From Przewalskia tangutica (Eukaryota; Streptophyta; Magnoliopsida; Solanales; Solanaceae), in NCBI GenBank assembly GCA_029844215.1, contig CM056736.1, positions 58,961,562 through 59,025,561 of the forward strand: a stretch of DNA of 64,000 nt. The letters are read 5' to 3'. Below, piece by piece: positions 1 to 9,874 of this stretch. The notes under the pieces are model-generated. The model ran no database searches. It saw only the letters and a list, made by a program, of their open reading frames with translations, and was not told the DNA's origin. A program made the position numbers and the translations under genes. Position 1 is the stretch's first letter; every line of letters starts with the position of its first letter.

Positions 1-123
1 ATTCTCAATTAAACAAGCCAAAGTACTTATCAAGGCACACATAGAATAATTCTCAATTAAACAAGCCAAAGTACTTATCAAAGCACACATAGAATAATTC
101 TCAATTAAACAAGCCAAAGTACT
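1..123. repeat. 48-bp tandem repeat, about 2.6 copies, in the R2 3' LTR
   Basis: Units begin at 1, 49 and 97 with ATTCTCAATTAAACAAGCC. The third is cut short and runs into ACGTACGTAC. Copies differ by a single base (AAGGC/AAAGC). The same array with the same unit number sits in the R2 5' LTR at 14253-14375, so the array predates the insertion of R2. Confidence 0.95.
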
Positions 124-2416
124 ACGTACGTACATTCTTTTCAAAAGACTATTTTTTATGTAAAACCCTAAGATACTAACACCCGTAGTATCAAGGTGTG
201 TCTATTTTTCAAAGTAAGTTACCACACTTTTAGAAAACTCATTTCAAAGCTTGAAATCAAGTAACTTCAAATTTTCACAATCTAGGCAACTTATGCCTAA
301 TATTCAAAATAGACAACTTTCTTAACCTTCCATAAAGCCGTTATAACCAACTTCCCATAAAGCTGTTATAACCCTTTATGGTTTTAGACATATTCATTCC
401 TTTTATAACCAAGAGACTTATACTTAAAACCAAGTATCACATACTTACAAATCAAGTTCTTAACTTTCAAAATACTTCAAGTCTCTTAATATTTAGAAAA
501 CAAGTTTCTTCTACCATTAAACCTCCAGTAACTCACACTTTTAAAACAAGTTACTTCTCTTAAATCATGTCATTTCTCCTCTCTTAAAACAATTAAGTAA
601 ATCACTCCTTTGACTCCCCTAAAGTCATTATAACGACCCTTAGGTTTTGGAACTAAGGCACTAGCCAAAAGATTTGGAAACCACCTCCTTTTCAAGACTC
701 TATGTACCTTAAGTAAAATACTTTCACTTTTAAGAATCCAAACTTCACTAAGGAAATGGATTATACAACTTACACTTTAAACATCAAAGTACAATCAAGG
801 AAGTACATAGAACAAATTCTAAAAGGCAATCCCAATACAACCAAGGAATGGATCATTTAAGGAGTAGGACATGCTTTCTTTACCATACGGAATCATGCTA
901 GAAGAGGAGATAGTTCACATACCTTTTCGGCTAAATCCACAAGCTAAGCCGAATACGCCGTACGTAGAATTGTCAACCTATAATGGTCACAACATGACTA
1001 TCAATTTCTAGTTTCTAACGTAGAATAATACTAAGTATACGGTCTCTTATTCTACGGAAAATCGGGCAGCACTTCCTTTGTTTCTACATACTTTGCCACC
1101 TTTTTCAAGGCCGAATTCAATAACCAACACGCCACATTTAAGGCTCAAAACAACAACCAACCAAAGGGGATTACACGCCTCACAATACGTGTAAAATTCC
1201 GCCCCACAATAAATACCAAGTAGTTTAACAACCAAGCCATTCTCGGCCAACATATACAACAATACTAAGTCTTTTCCAATCCTTTTCCAATTCCAAGTTC
1301 TAAGGTCTAACATGTTATATAGTCATAAACAACTTCAACAACTACAATTTCCTTCTTTATACAACATGCATTTACTTAAACTAATAATCAACTTGAATTG
1401 TAATCTTAAGGCTAAACATGCTAGTTTTCGGATTAGGGTTCCAATAGCCAATATACTTATCAAACTTCATACTATATATCTCATGCTTGCTAATATCCAT
1501 AGCTACAACAATAAGTAAACCTTAATTACTAAAACGACAAGAATTATACCTTTACAAGCCCTTAAAAATTCCAAGATTCAAAGTCGTTCCTTAGCAATTC
1601 TTAGCTCCTTTCCTTATGTTCCAATCCGCTTCAAGCACTCCTTAGAAGCCTATGAAGAACCCATCTTCAAGTTCCAACTTCAAAGTTGAAGAACTCCTTA
1701 AGTTTCCGCCTTGCGACTAACGTGAAAACGTCGTTTTTCCAAAATCTTTCTATTGAGATATCCTTACAATACCCTTAGGGACCTTGGGTTTAAGTCTTGT
1801 GAATAATGGATCAAAACTACAAAATTTTCTTGTGTGGGAGATGTCAAACCCGAGAGCTACTTAGTGAAGAACAACAATGTGTGAAAAATTCTAAGTGTTA
1901 GAAGAGCTTGTCTTGCACTAGTGTAGTATAAAACACATTGGAGGGCTTATATTAAAACACTTGTGGGCTAGGATGAAGGACAATTAATGTTAAGCCAAGT
2001 GGACAAGTTGACAAGTCAACAATCTCAAGCTTGCAAGACTTGATCTTTTACCATGGTCAATGACCATTTTAGCCTTGCAATAAATCGTCCAAGACTAAGT
2101 GGTGGAGGTGCCACGTGTCTCCCTCTCATTAGTCCATAAAATTCTGTAACCCTCGTGGGCCCCACAAAACGTAAAATTCCTCGGGTGGGCCCCACATGAC
2201 CAAATCCGTAAAAATAAATTTCCATAATGTTAATAAGTTCCATACTCCTCAAATAATGAATTTTGAGAATTCAATTCTCAACAACGAACATTTTTCCTTT
2301 CCGACGTTCGGAAGATTTTCCGTCGGAAAAACAATTCTTCCTTTCGTACTAATTTCCAAGTCTTGATTCCTTACGTACATTCTCTTATACATGTCCTGGA
2401 CGTACGGGATGTAACA
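1..2416 (-). mobile_element. R2 3' LTR, partial (runs off the window start)
   Basis: On the minus strand this LTR starts at 2416 with TGTTACATCCCGTACG, directly after a polypurine tract, so it is the 3' LTR of minus-strand element R2. The same sequence recurs, with insertions, at 14253-18607 and 50334-50834, which is the 5' LTR of R2. It contains a 48-bp tandem repeat at its left end, paired TTATAAC/CATAAAG motifs near 330-380, and a CACGTG box near 2110. Only about two thirds of the LTR is inside the window. There is no coding potential; the short open frames here are incidental. Confidence 0.9.
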
Positions 2417-2452
2417 TTCTTCCCCCCTTAGAAACATTCGTCCCCGAATGTT
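2417..2452 (-). other. R2 polypurine tract and pre-PPT hairpin
   Basis: On the minus strand, AAGGGGGGAAGAA (2417-2430 region) lies immediately before the LTR start and is the plus-strand priming site. Just before it an inverted repeat AACATTCG / CGAATGTT with a 4-base loop occupies 2433-2452. The same hairpin sits at the same place in every element here. Confidence 0.85.
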
Positions 2453-3318
2453 CTTAGTCGGTTGCCAAGCTATACAAACTCCGGCATAAACTCTTTACCA
2501 AGCCTATCAATCAATATTCCACAAGACCAACGATGCCACACATGGCCACCACATAACATACGTAAACATAACAATGGACTTTCCGTCCGCGGCCCCTTCT
2601 CACAAAACTCGAAGGTTACAGTCTTATCACAAACAAGATCTTTAGAGGTTACTTTCTTTTCTTACTTGTCATACTTTCTCGTACTTCCAAACTTATTTAG
2701 TACACGCACAAAATTTCAAATATTGATTCTGTTCTCCAATCCATGGAGTTACTATCCAATCTTGGCCATTATGCTACTTGAATTTCCGCTAAGGCTCTTC
2801 TCGGTCCTTACGACCTGATTCCGGTGGAACGCGTCCACAAACTCGTACAACAATTAACTAAACTTGGGCCTTGCATCCTCGTGACCCTATCATATCGCGG
2901 AACCATATCCAATTGACATCACCCCATTCCATACTATCGGTTGACCCGAAATGAGTCCATAACCCGACCCATCGTCACATTTAACTTCTCATTCTTAGTC
3001 TGAAATAAATCTCCCTCTTATCTCAAGGTACTTCTTACCCTATCCTCCCATTCACTAGAGGTTCGTCACATAAGCCAAAGTATTTCTAATGTACATCCTT
3101 CCCTATCGGTCTTACACTTATTATGGGGTAATTACAACTTGTGAACTCTACACAACTATAGTCTTAGTTCACTTACCATTCTTGTCAACATTCTTAACTT
3201 TTCACTTTACTAATCCAAGTATTCCTACCTCTGGGGGTACTATCACTTACAACTTCTAGCAATAAAGGGAAAACATATACGCTAGGGCAAAATCTGAATC
3301 TAACAATGCACGTATGAT
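2453..3318 (-). other. R2 internal non-coding 3' region
   Basis: This lies between the end of gag and the PPT of R2. No reverse transcriptase, RNase H or integrase motif is readable in any frame. A 118-codon plus-strand frame at 2462-2818 is antisense to the element and has no recognisable features. Some short stretches match the corresponding region of other elements here, such as the one about lineages of the CTCGTGACCCTATCA type near 2880. Otherwise I see nothing in it. Confidence 0.6.
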
Positions 3319-4177
3319 TCAAAAGAATCGACATATACATGTAACCCCATGCGATGTCGCCTCCTGATCCTGCCCCGTAGTCACGTCATCTCTGCGGTTC
3401 GAAGGACCGCCAGAACTATAAACTCCTCCCTGACCTCTACCACGGCTGGCTGACATCTGAACACCCTGCCCTGGGGGACGCACAGCTGTGGATGAAAGGG
3501 AACCAACCATCGGCCTCATAGGCTGAGCCACCTTACCGGTGCTTTTTCTAACAGGACCTTCCCACTGCTTGTGGCCCGGACGGTCACAATAATAACAAAC
3601 ACCTGTGCCATGACGGCATTTCCCCAAATGACGCTTACTACATCGGAGACACTGGGGAATAGGTGGCCTCAACTGAGAAAATCCTCTGCTCCTCTGAGAA
3701 TTTCGACCCTTGGAGCTTGGACCGGCTCCTAAATACCTTGTGGAGTCCAATCTCCCACCTGTGAGCTGCGGGGGTATGTACTGGGTAGGCTGGGACGAAT
3801 ATCTCACTCGCTGCTGAGGCTGCTCGTCCATAAACTCACCGGGATAACCAACCGGTCTAGCCCTCTTACGCAGATCTTCGCGCTGGCCCTCTACTCGTGA
3901 CACCGCTTGCATCGCCGAATAACCTCCTGCTGATGAAACTGTAGCACCGCTATCTTAGTCAATAACATAACTGCTTCCCTCATGACCCTATAGTCTTCTC
4001 CTAACTGAGAAACTGGAGGCTCTGGTGCTGGGACCTCAAAACCTGGCGCAGAAGAACTTGTTGACTGCGGCACAATATCCGGTATACCCTGGGCATAAGC
4101 CCTATCAACTCTCTGAGTCTGACTAGTAGCTCCTCTACTCCTTTGCCCTTCAGGCATCGCTGTTCTCCTCGAGGCAT
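3319..4177 (-). pseudogene. gag: R2 gag, frameshifted, lacking the capsid domain
   Basis: Degenerate gag, the structural protein that would coat element RNA. The start at 4177 begins MPRGEQR, then the frame shifts into one reading RGATSQTQRVDRAYAQG. It shifts again near 3900 into a 197-codon frame that starts MQAVSRVEGQREDLRKRARP and ends at 3319. That frame holds a first cysteine/histidine cluster (CLRCSKRHLGKC) and a second (CYYCDRPGHKQWEG) whose last cysteine is replaced by glycine. It ends in a Gly/Arg/Ser-rich tail. The N-terminal part joins the knuckle part with no capsid domain between, exactly as in R1 (51048-51905), so the deletion belongs to the family and not to this copy. The frameshifts may be real decay or base-calling error. 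Confidence 0.8.
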
Positions 4178-4288
4178 ATGCATACACAAAAATACGTCGA
4201 GAGTAATTATCTTACTAACACAACTTTCTATGGCACGATCTTAGAGTGAGAAGAATAGAAACTAACTCCTAAATGTCCTGTAGCCTCG

Positions 4289-4322
4289 CTTACATGGGTG
4301 TGGCGCAACACACCGATAATCA
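4289..4322 (-). other. R2 leader hairpin (dimerisation-loop-like)
   Basis: Read on the minus strand, TGATTATCGGTGTG pairs with CACACCCATGTA-type sequence around a loop TTGCGC that contains the self-complementary GCGC. It sits about 45 bases after the PBS, at the same place as in R1, R3, R5, R6, R8 and R10. Confidence 0.7.
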
Positions 4323-4365
4323 AGACTCTACTAGACATGGTGCGTAGACATTCCGAGGATCGATC

Positions 4366-4379
4366 GCTCGATACCACTC
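4366..4379 (-). other. R2 primer-binding site (contracted)
   Basis: Minus-strand TGGTATCGAGCGATCGATCC matches the initiator-Met tRNA type PBS (TGGTATCAGAGC) except that the A of each CAG is missing. Identical contractions occur in the PBS of R8 and R10. The LTR end follows at 4380. Confidence 0.75.
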
Positions 4380-4406
4380 TGTCACGCCCAACCCGCCCGT
4401 GATCGG
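4380..4406 (-). mobile_element. R2 5' LTR, piece 1 (LTR end next to PBS)
   Basis: This starts (T)GTCACGCCCAACCCGCC, the standard LTR 3' terminus on the minus strand, and is cut after 27 bases by insertion of R3. The sequence resumes at 12947 with GTGCCCTATCCGGGCACCC, which continues the terminus seen intact in other LTRs here. Confidence 0.75.
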
Positions 4407-4710
4407 CCGTATACCCGTAGTTCGTGGTATGTATGTGAGGACGTGCGTGCGAGAATACGGCGAAATTTTGGAAAGAAAGAAAGATGTGATTTTTCGACTA
4501 AAAGTTTCGGGTTTTGTGAAGGAAAAAGGTTCGTTAATGGGAATTGGATTCCCGATTTAGTATTTGGACTTCTTGGATTATATTAGAATTATGAGATTTT
4601 ATTTTGAATGGTCACGTGGACCCACAGAGAAATTTACGGTTTTGTGGCCCACTTTGTTTTTGAGATTTTTGGTATTTTGGATATTTTCTAAGATGAAATA
4701 TTTTGACCAG

Positions 4711-4730
4711 GGGGCGACACGTGTCACCCC
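4711..4730. promoter_or_regulatory. G-box palindrome in the R3 5' LTR
   Basis: GGGGCGACACGTGTCACCCC is an inverted repeat with one mismatched pair and a central CACGTG, 163 bases upstream of the TATA box. Equivalent palindromes stand at the same place in the other LTRs. In plants CACGTG is bound by bZIP and bHLH factors; use here is inferred. Confidence 0.6.
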
Positions 4731-4892
4731 ATGTGGCACCTTGGTCGGGAGAGGATGTTGGCTAGCCACATTCCCCTCGCCGAAATGGCCATTACACTGA
4801 GCCTATTGTTGGCCATGTGGTGTGGTGGGACCCACACACACATGGCCCAATCTTGACCACACACTTGCATAGATCTTGACCCTTGATTCCTC

Positions 4893-4900
4893 TATAAATA
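4893..4900 (+). promoter_or_regulatory. R3 5' LTR TATA box
   Basis: TATAAATA followed by CCCCC, a pairing repeated in nearly every LTR of the window: 10375, 16103, 19016, 37929, 40973 and 46881 on the plus strand, and 24544, 30475, 35809 and 59554 on the minus strand. Transcription would start some 30 bases downstream, leaving a leader of about 2.6 kb before the PBS. Confidence 0.75.
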
Positions 4901-6288
4901 CCCCCTTAATGCAAGACTAATTTTATCCCTCACTTAAAGACTTTCCAAGGCAAAATATCCCCTCCCTTTGTAGTATTTTCGTCCCCCTCCCCCACTTGTG
5001 TAGAAAATACTTCAAGTATTATTGTATAATCCCAAATACCTTAGCCTAGTATCCCTAGTTGTTTTCCAAAGTTATTTCAATACTAGGATCCCGGAAATAC
5101 TACTTTATTCCAATAGTCGCAAAATGAAACCCTAGAAAAATCTTCATAGCTTGGTTGAAGTGTTTAGAGAAGTTGTTTAGAAACTTCTAAGGGTCGCTTG
5201 GAGCGGGTTGGAGCGTAAGGAATTGGAGCTAAACGTTGCTCAGGATCGACTTATAATCTTGGATAATTTTGGGCTTATCGAGGTAATGATCTATGTCCCC
5301 CTATTGTAATTGGATATTACATATTGTAGTAGTTTAGAATTGAGTATAAGAGATATTGGAAGGATAATTATAAAGGATTGAACTGTATTTACATTTGGAC
5401 TGTATTTATAGTAGACTTGTGTAGTATTATTGTGAAGCAGAATTGAACACGTCCGGTTAGATGTGTAATCCCTCGAGTTGGCTCGTAGCAGGCCTTGTTG
5501 TGGGAGGTTATTTATGTGATTGCGGGGGGGGGAGGTGCTGCCGAATTTTCCGTAGAATAAGGAACTGTTTACTTAGAATATGCTACGAAGAGAACTAGAA
5601 GTTGATAGATGTATTGTGGATATTATAGGCGGATCTTCTACGCGCGGCATACTCGACTTGGCTTGTGTATTAAGCCGAAGAGTTATGTGATTCTTCCTAT
5701 ACTCTTGAGCATGATTGTTGTGAACTATATAGTACGGTAGACGTACGTGTGTGAAATAAATTTTGTTTGTTCAAAACATAAAGTGTTATAATGGCTTTAT
5801 GGGAAGTTAGTTATAACGACTTTATGAAGATAAAAGAAAGATTTGATTTTGAAAGCTAAACGACTTGATTTCGGAAAAGGAGAAGTAACTTGATTTAAGT
5901 ATAGGTTACTTGTTTTGAAAAGAGTAAGTTATTTGAGTTTTAAAGAGTATACTTGATGTTGTTTTAAAAGAAAAGCACTTGGTTTAAAAAGTATAGAGTA
6001 CTTGATTTTAAAAGTCTTGTAAAGATTTTTACGAAAGTGAAGTAATTTGGTTTGAAAAGAAAAAGTGTTTTGATACTACGAGTATTAGTATCGTGTGGCT
6101 TTTACGTAAAAAGAGGTCTTTTTGAAAGAATGAAAGTATGTAGTATTTTGGGGTTGAAACCCGGATTGTTGACATAAAAAGTACGTTGAACTTGCCTATG
6201 CTTGTTGTGATAGCCTTTGTTGTGCAAGTGTTTGATTCTGTGCTACCGTGTCTCTCGGGGAGGGCCGACTATCTGATTGATTGTTTGG

Positions 6289-6472
6289 ACATACTGACAC
6301 GTTGGATGGTCCACGGGTATGCGTCCACTTTGAGTATTATCTTGTTATCTCTTTTTGACATATCGACACGATGGGTGGCCCACGTATCGCCCACTTTGAG
6401 TATTATCTTGTTATTTCCTTCGACATACCGACATCGATGGGTGGCCCCACTGCATGCGCCCGAGGGATGGTT
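6289..6472. repeat. About 70-bp minisatellite in the R3 5' LTR
   Basis: Three copies begin with (G)GACATA(C/T)(T/C)GACAC and share GTATGCGTCCACTTTGAG. The 3' LTR has the matching array at 11751-11940, with units beginning at 11751, 11821 and 11890. Copies in the 5' LTR are more eroded than those in the 3' LTR. Confidence 0.8.
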
Positions 6473-7508
6473 TCATGGCCATGCTTATACCGAGGTAAGA
6501 TGTCGGGCATGCGATCATTGTGAGGATTATGTTATTTGTCCATGGACCGCTAATCCATGAAGCCGCGCGACGAGTGATCACGAGCTTGATTTGTACACGT
6601 GGTTACAGCACACTTTAGATACTTGTTCGGTCATTTCGTGTATCGGCAAGCTCGTAGATAGCTTAAGATACTTGCCACGGCCATATCTCGTGAGGCGGTA
6701 GGCTATCAGACGCTAGCTTTAGATACTTGCCTCGGCGATTCGCGTGGCTGGTTTGGATCCGTAGTTGGCTTCCGCACTTGCGTGAAGTTTTATGACTAGC
6801 CTTCTGACCGTAGTTGGCTATTCTACTCGCCCGTCGGTTTGACGACGCAGTGTGATCTAGTGTTCGTGTTCACATACGGGTGTTGTTTTACATCATGCAT
6901 CAAGATGAGAATGAGTTCCACGGGCATGATTGATATTGTGGGCGTGAGACCCATAGTTATGTGTGAGTGATGATTTTGAGGACATGCGTCCCTTACTTGA
7001 CATAATTGTTTACTTATCGCAAAATGGTTTTATAAAATGATGAAATGAGATTTCATTACAGTATTTTCAGTTTTACATACTTGGTACCTGTTGTACTGAC
7101 CTCCTTCGGGGGGCTGCGTTTATGCCGCAGGTAGAGGTACACCAGTTGTTGATCCTCGCTCATAGGATCGCAGTTCAGCGTTTGGGAAGCTCCGTTTCTC
7201 CGGAGGCTTATCTTTTGGTATAGTCCCCTGTCATTGTAGTTACTTGTACATTCAGGGGTATGTGGCCCTGTCCGTCATAGTTGTTACATTCTTAGGTGCA
7301 TGTAATCTACATTGTGTGGTTGTAAAGGATTTAACTGTTCGGTTATATGTATATACTTGAAGGTAACCGTTTTGGTTAGCCTGTTTCTTATATTGTCTCT
7401 TGTTTCCTAGTTAAATTTTATTTCCACTGATTTTCTCTGATGTTGTTATCACTAGGGTGCCCGGGGTAAGGGACCAGTCGCGGGCCCGAGATCGGGTCGT
7501 GACAAAAG

Positions 7509-7520
7509 TGGTATCAGAGC
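7509..7520 (+). other. R3 primer-binding site
   Basis: TGGTATCAGAGC, four bases after the LTR terminus at 7504, matches the complement of the 3' end of plant initiator-Met tRNA, the usual primer for minus-strand synthesis in many plant gypsy and copia elements. Confidence 0.9.
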
Positions 7521-7565
7521 AGTTAATCCTCGGAAAGTGTCTACAGACCGTATCTAGTAGAGTCT

Positions 7566-7601
7566 TGATTATCGGCGTGTTGTGCACCACACCTATAATC
7601 A
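7566..7601 (+). other. R3 leader hairpin (dimerisation-loop-like)
   Basis: TGATTATCGGCGTG (7566-7579) pairs with CACACCTATAATCA (7588-7601) with two mismatches, around an 8-base loop TTGTGCAC holding the palindrome GTGCAC at 7582-7587. It lies 45 bases after the PBS and ahead of the gag start at 7710, where retroviral RNAs carry packaging and dimerisation signals. Confidence 0.7.
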
Positions 7602-7709
7602 GGAGGCAATGGGATATTTAGGATTGGTTTCTATTCTTCTCACTCTGAGATCGTGCCTTAGAGTTGTGTTGTAAGTTGGACTCCTTCTGACGTATTCTTT
7701 TTACCAACT

Positions 7710-8904
7710 ATGCCTCCACGCAAGGCAACCAGAGCCCGGCGGCAAGCGCGCAGAGGAGTCGCGAGTAGAGCAAAGAATGGTCTCTCCGAGGCCACGATCG
7801 AGAGCCTCCACCCCACGGCCAGAGCCGAGGATATGAGTTACAAGGAGATGGCCCAGTTACTAGCTAGGATTGTGGCTAGACACGAGGACAGACGAGAGTC
7901 GGAGGTTCCAGTAGCACCCGTAGTTCACCCCAGATCGGATAGTTTGAGACTACGGGACTTTTTGAGCTGCAGCCCACCTGAGTTCTATGGGTCGAGACCT
8001 GAGGATGATCCGCAGGAGTTCATCCGACAGTTACAGCGGATCATGAGAGTGATCAAGGCTTCGGAGACCGAGTCGGTGGTCTTAGGTTCGCATCGGCTGC
8101 GTGATACTGCAGCCGATCGTTTGATTCGCGAGCTGTCCCGGGAGCATGCGCCCACTGCTCGGGGACGAGTTCTCGAGGCATTTCTCACCATTTCTTGCCT
8201 CCGCATGGCGAGAGCACGCCGGCAGATTACGCCTTTGAGATAGAGAGGGTGTACGGTTCGGGAGTACAACGTGGATTTCGACTCATTGGCTCGTTATGTC
8301 CCAGCGTTAGTGGCAGATATGGAGGACAGAGTGCACCGCCACGCCACGGCTCACGACTACTCGCGAGGCTTGCTCGGGTGTAGCTCTTCAGCCGGGCATG
8401 GATATTGCCCGCATGCAGGCTTATGCACTTGGGTGTGAGGAACGGAGAGACCGACGGATCGACCAATACCAGCAGAAGAAGGCCAGGACAGCAGGGTCCT
8501 TTGGTAACTTTCGAGGCGGACCGCCTCAGCAGCAGACTAGTTATGCGCCTCCGCCAGTACAGAGTGGTCCTCTGCGCCTTCGTGGTTTCAGGTATTCGTG
8601 AGCAGGTCGTGGCTCCGGGTTCTGTTTTCGGGGGAGTTGGGGTGTTGGCCAGACGAAGCCACCCCGACCTCAGTGTAGCCGGTGTGGTAAACCCCATGTG
8701 GAGGAGTGTCACGGTATTCAGAAGGGTTGTTTTACATGCGGCCAGCAGGGCCATTTTGCGAGGAATTGTTCGACCAGAGGTAGCGCGGATGTAGAGACTC
8801 GGCCTTCGGGATCAGTTGTGGGTTCTTCACCTTCAATAGCTAGGCAGAATGTTCATACACCGGCAGGCCGTGGCAGGGGTCGTGGTGGAAGTTCCCAGTT
8901 CTAG
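7710..8904 (+). pseudogene. gag: R3 gag with capsid-like region and zinc knuckle, frameshifted
   Basis: This is the most complete gag in the window, spread over three frames. The start MPPRKATRARRQ is basic. A capsid-type stretch follows at residues about 80-165, including PPEFYGSRPEDDPQEFI and a TAADRLIREL helix, which resembles the retrotransposon gag domain of plant Tekay/Del-like chromoviruses. The frame breaks near 8200 and continues in another as GESTPADYAFEIERV. It then continues from 8398 as MDIARMQAYALG and a Gln/Pro-rich linker. A classic CCHC knuckle, CFTCGQQGHFARNC, is encoded at 8728-8769, and a Gly/Arg tail ends at 8904. The usual protease and polymerase never follow. The start was chosen because MPP(R/K) recurs at this point in R1, R5, R6 and R8. 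Confidence 0.85.
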
Positions 8905-9839
8905 CGGTCCTTGGAACCGCCTATTTGATTTCAGGTATATCCTTAACCCTCTAGAGATTAGTATGTGTGATAAGATGAGGATATTTTAAAGTGTTATGTT
9001 CTGATGGCATTGTGTTAATTGTGATTTGAAAACATGGTTAGTTGAAAAGGTAAGATTTGGGACAGGGAAATTGTGAGCCTTAGAATATTATACGTGGAGA
9101 CCTTAGATGCGAGGCCGTCTTGAGTAAAAGATTTTGTTTACGATTGACCTTTGTCGGAGTGCATAATATACGTGGGGTATATTTGTGTGATAAGTCCCTG
9201 AGTGGTGTGAAATGAAATAAGGTAGTTGAGCTAAGAGGACCACTAGGTTTCCGGATCGGGGAACAAGAGCTTGGCGTGAAATGGGTCGGGTTGAGGCAAG
9301 GTCGCGGGTCAACCCGCAGCCCGGTTTGGGGTAGGGTCAATTTGTGGTGGTCCCGCTTTGTGATAGGGTCACGAGGGTGCTAGGCCCAAGTTTAGGTAAC
9401 CATCGTACGGGTTCGTGGATGCGTTCGACCAGAATCGGATCGTGAAGGCCGGGAATGGCCTTAGAGGAAATTGAAGCTAGTGAGCTGACCAAGTTTGGAG
9501 GTAGTGGCTCCAAAGTTTTTGGAAACTGAAGCGATGACTGAAGTGTGGTACGTGTAATAGAAAGAGTTCAGGTGTACGAGAAGGGTACGACGAGTAAGAA
9601 AAGAAGCGGACGCGTGTTATGAGAACGGAAGTGATCATTTCTTTGGTGAAGTGAAGATGTGAAGGGAGTATCCTTTAGACCATGGGTGGGAGCTTTTTGT
9701 GATATTAGAGGCGATTCCCCGTTGGCTTGGATTTGATTTTTGCGCACATGTTATATTCTGGCCATTGGTGGCATGATCGGTTTTGTAAGTGTAGTAGTGG
9801 AGACTATACCGGTGCAAGTACGTTTGGAGACTTAGAAGG
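8905..9839 (+). other. R3 internal non-coding 3' region
   Basis: This stretch opens with a block shared with R5, R6 and R8 (TATATCCTTAACCCTCTAGAG onwards). It includes the inverted repeat around GCGGGTCAACCCGC near 9302-9318 and ends just before the pre-PPT hairpin. No polymerase or integrase remnant is readable, unlike R5, R6 and R8. Confidence 0.7.
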
Positions 9840-9874
9840 AACATTCGGGACGAATGTTTCTAAGGGGGGAAGAA
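9840..9874 (+). other. R3 pre-PPT hairpin and polypurine tract
   Basis: AACATTCGGGACGAATGTT (9840-9858) is a perfect 8-bp stem with a GGA loop. The purine tract AAGGGGGGAAGAA (9862-9874) follows it and abuts the 3' LTR start at 9875. Confidence 0.9.

Larger units (their letters stand above)
4407..7504 (+). mobile_element. R3 5' LTR
   Basis: About 3.1 kb. The first bases are damaged (CCGTATACCCGTAG against TGTTATACCCCGTAG in the 3' copy at 9875), and it ends GGGTCGTGACA directly before the PBS. It carries a near-perfect G-box palindrome at 4711-4730 and a TATA box at 4893-4900. A conserved GCTTATCGAG/GTAATG donor-like site lies at about 5283, paired TTATAAC/CTTTATG motifs at about 5790-5830, and a 70-bp minisatellite at about 6290-6472. 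The 3' copy is 9875-12946. Differences between the two cluster in the GC-rich third. Confidence 0.9.

Noticed and set aside
1047..1313. An 88-codon minus frame, repeated almost identically at 15301-15567
   Set aside because: The identity comes from the two R2 LTRs being copies of each other, not from selection on a protein. It lies in the LTR leader region with no motif.
2462..2818. A 118-codon plus-strand frame
   Set aside because: Antisense to R2 internal non-coding DNA, with a low-complexity hydrophobic composition and no homologue among the other elements.
7710..8269. The overlapping 94-codon minus frame at 7985-8269 as an antisense gene
   Set aside because: It mirrors the gag capsid coding frame and has no features of its own. 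Shadow frames of this kind occur over each gag.
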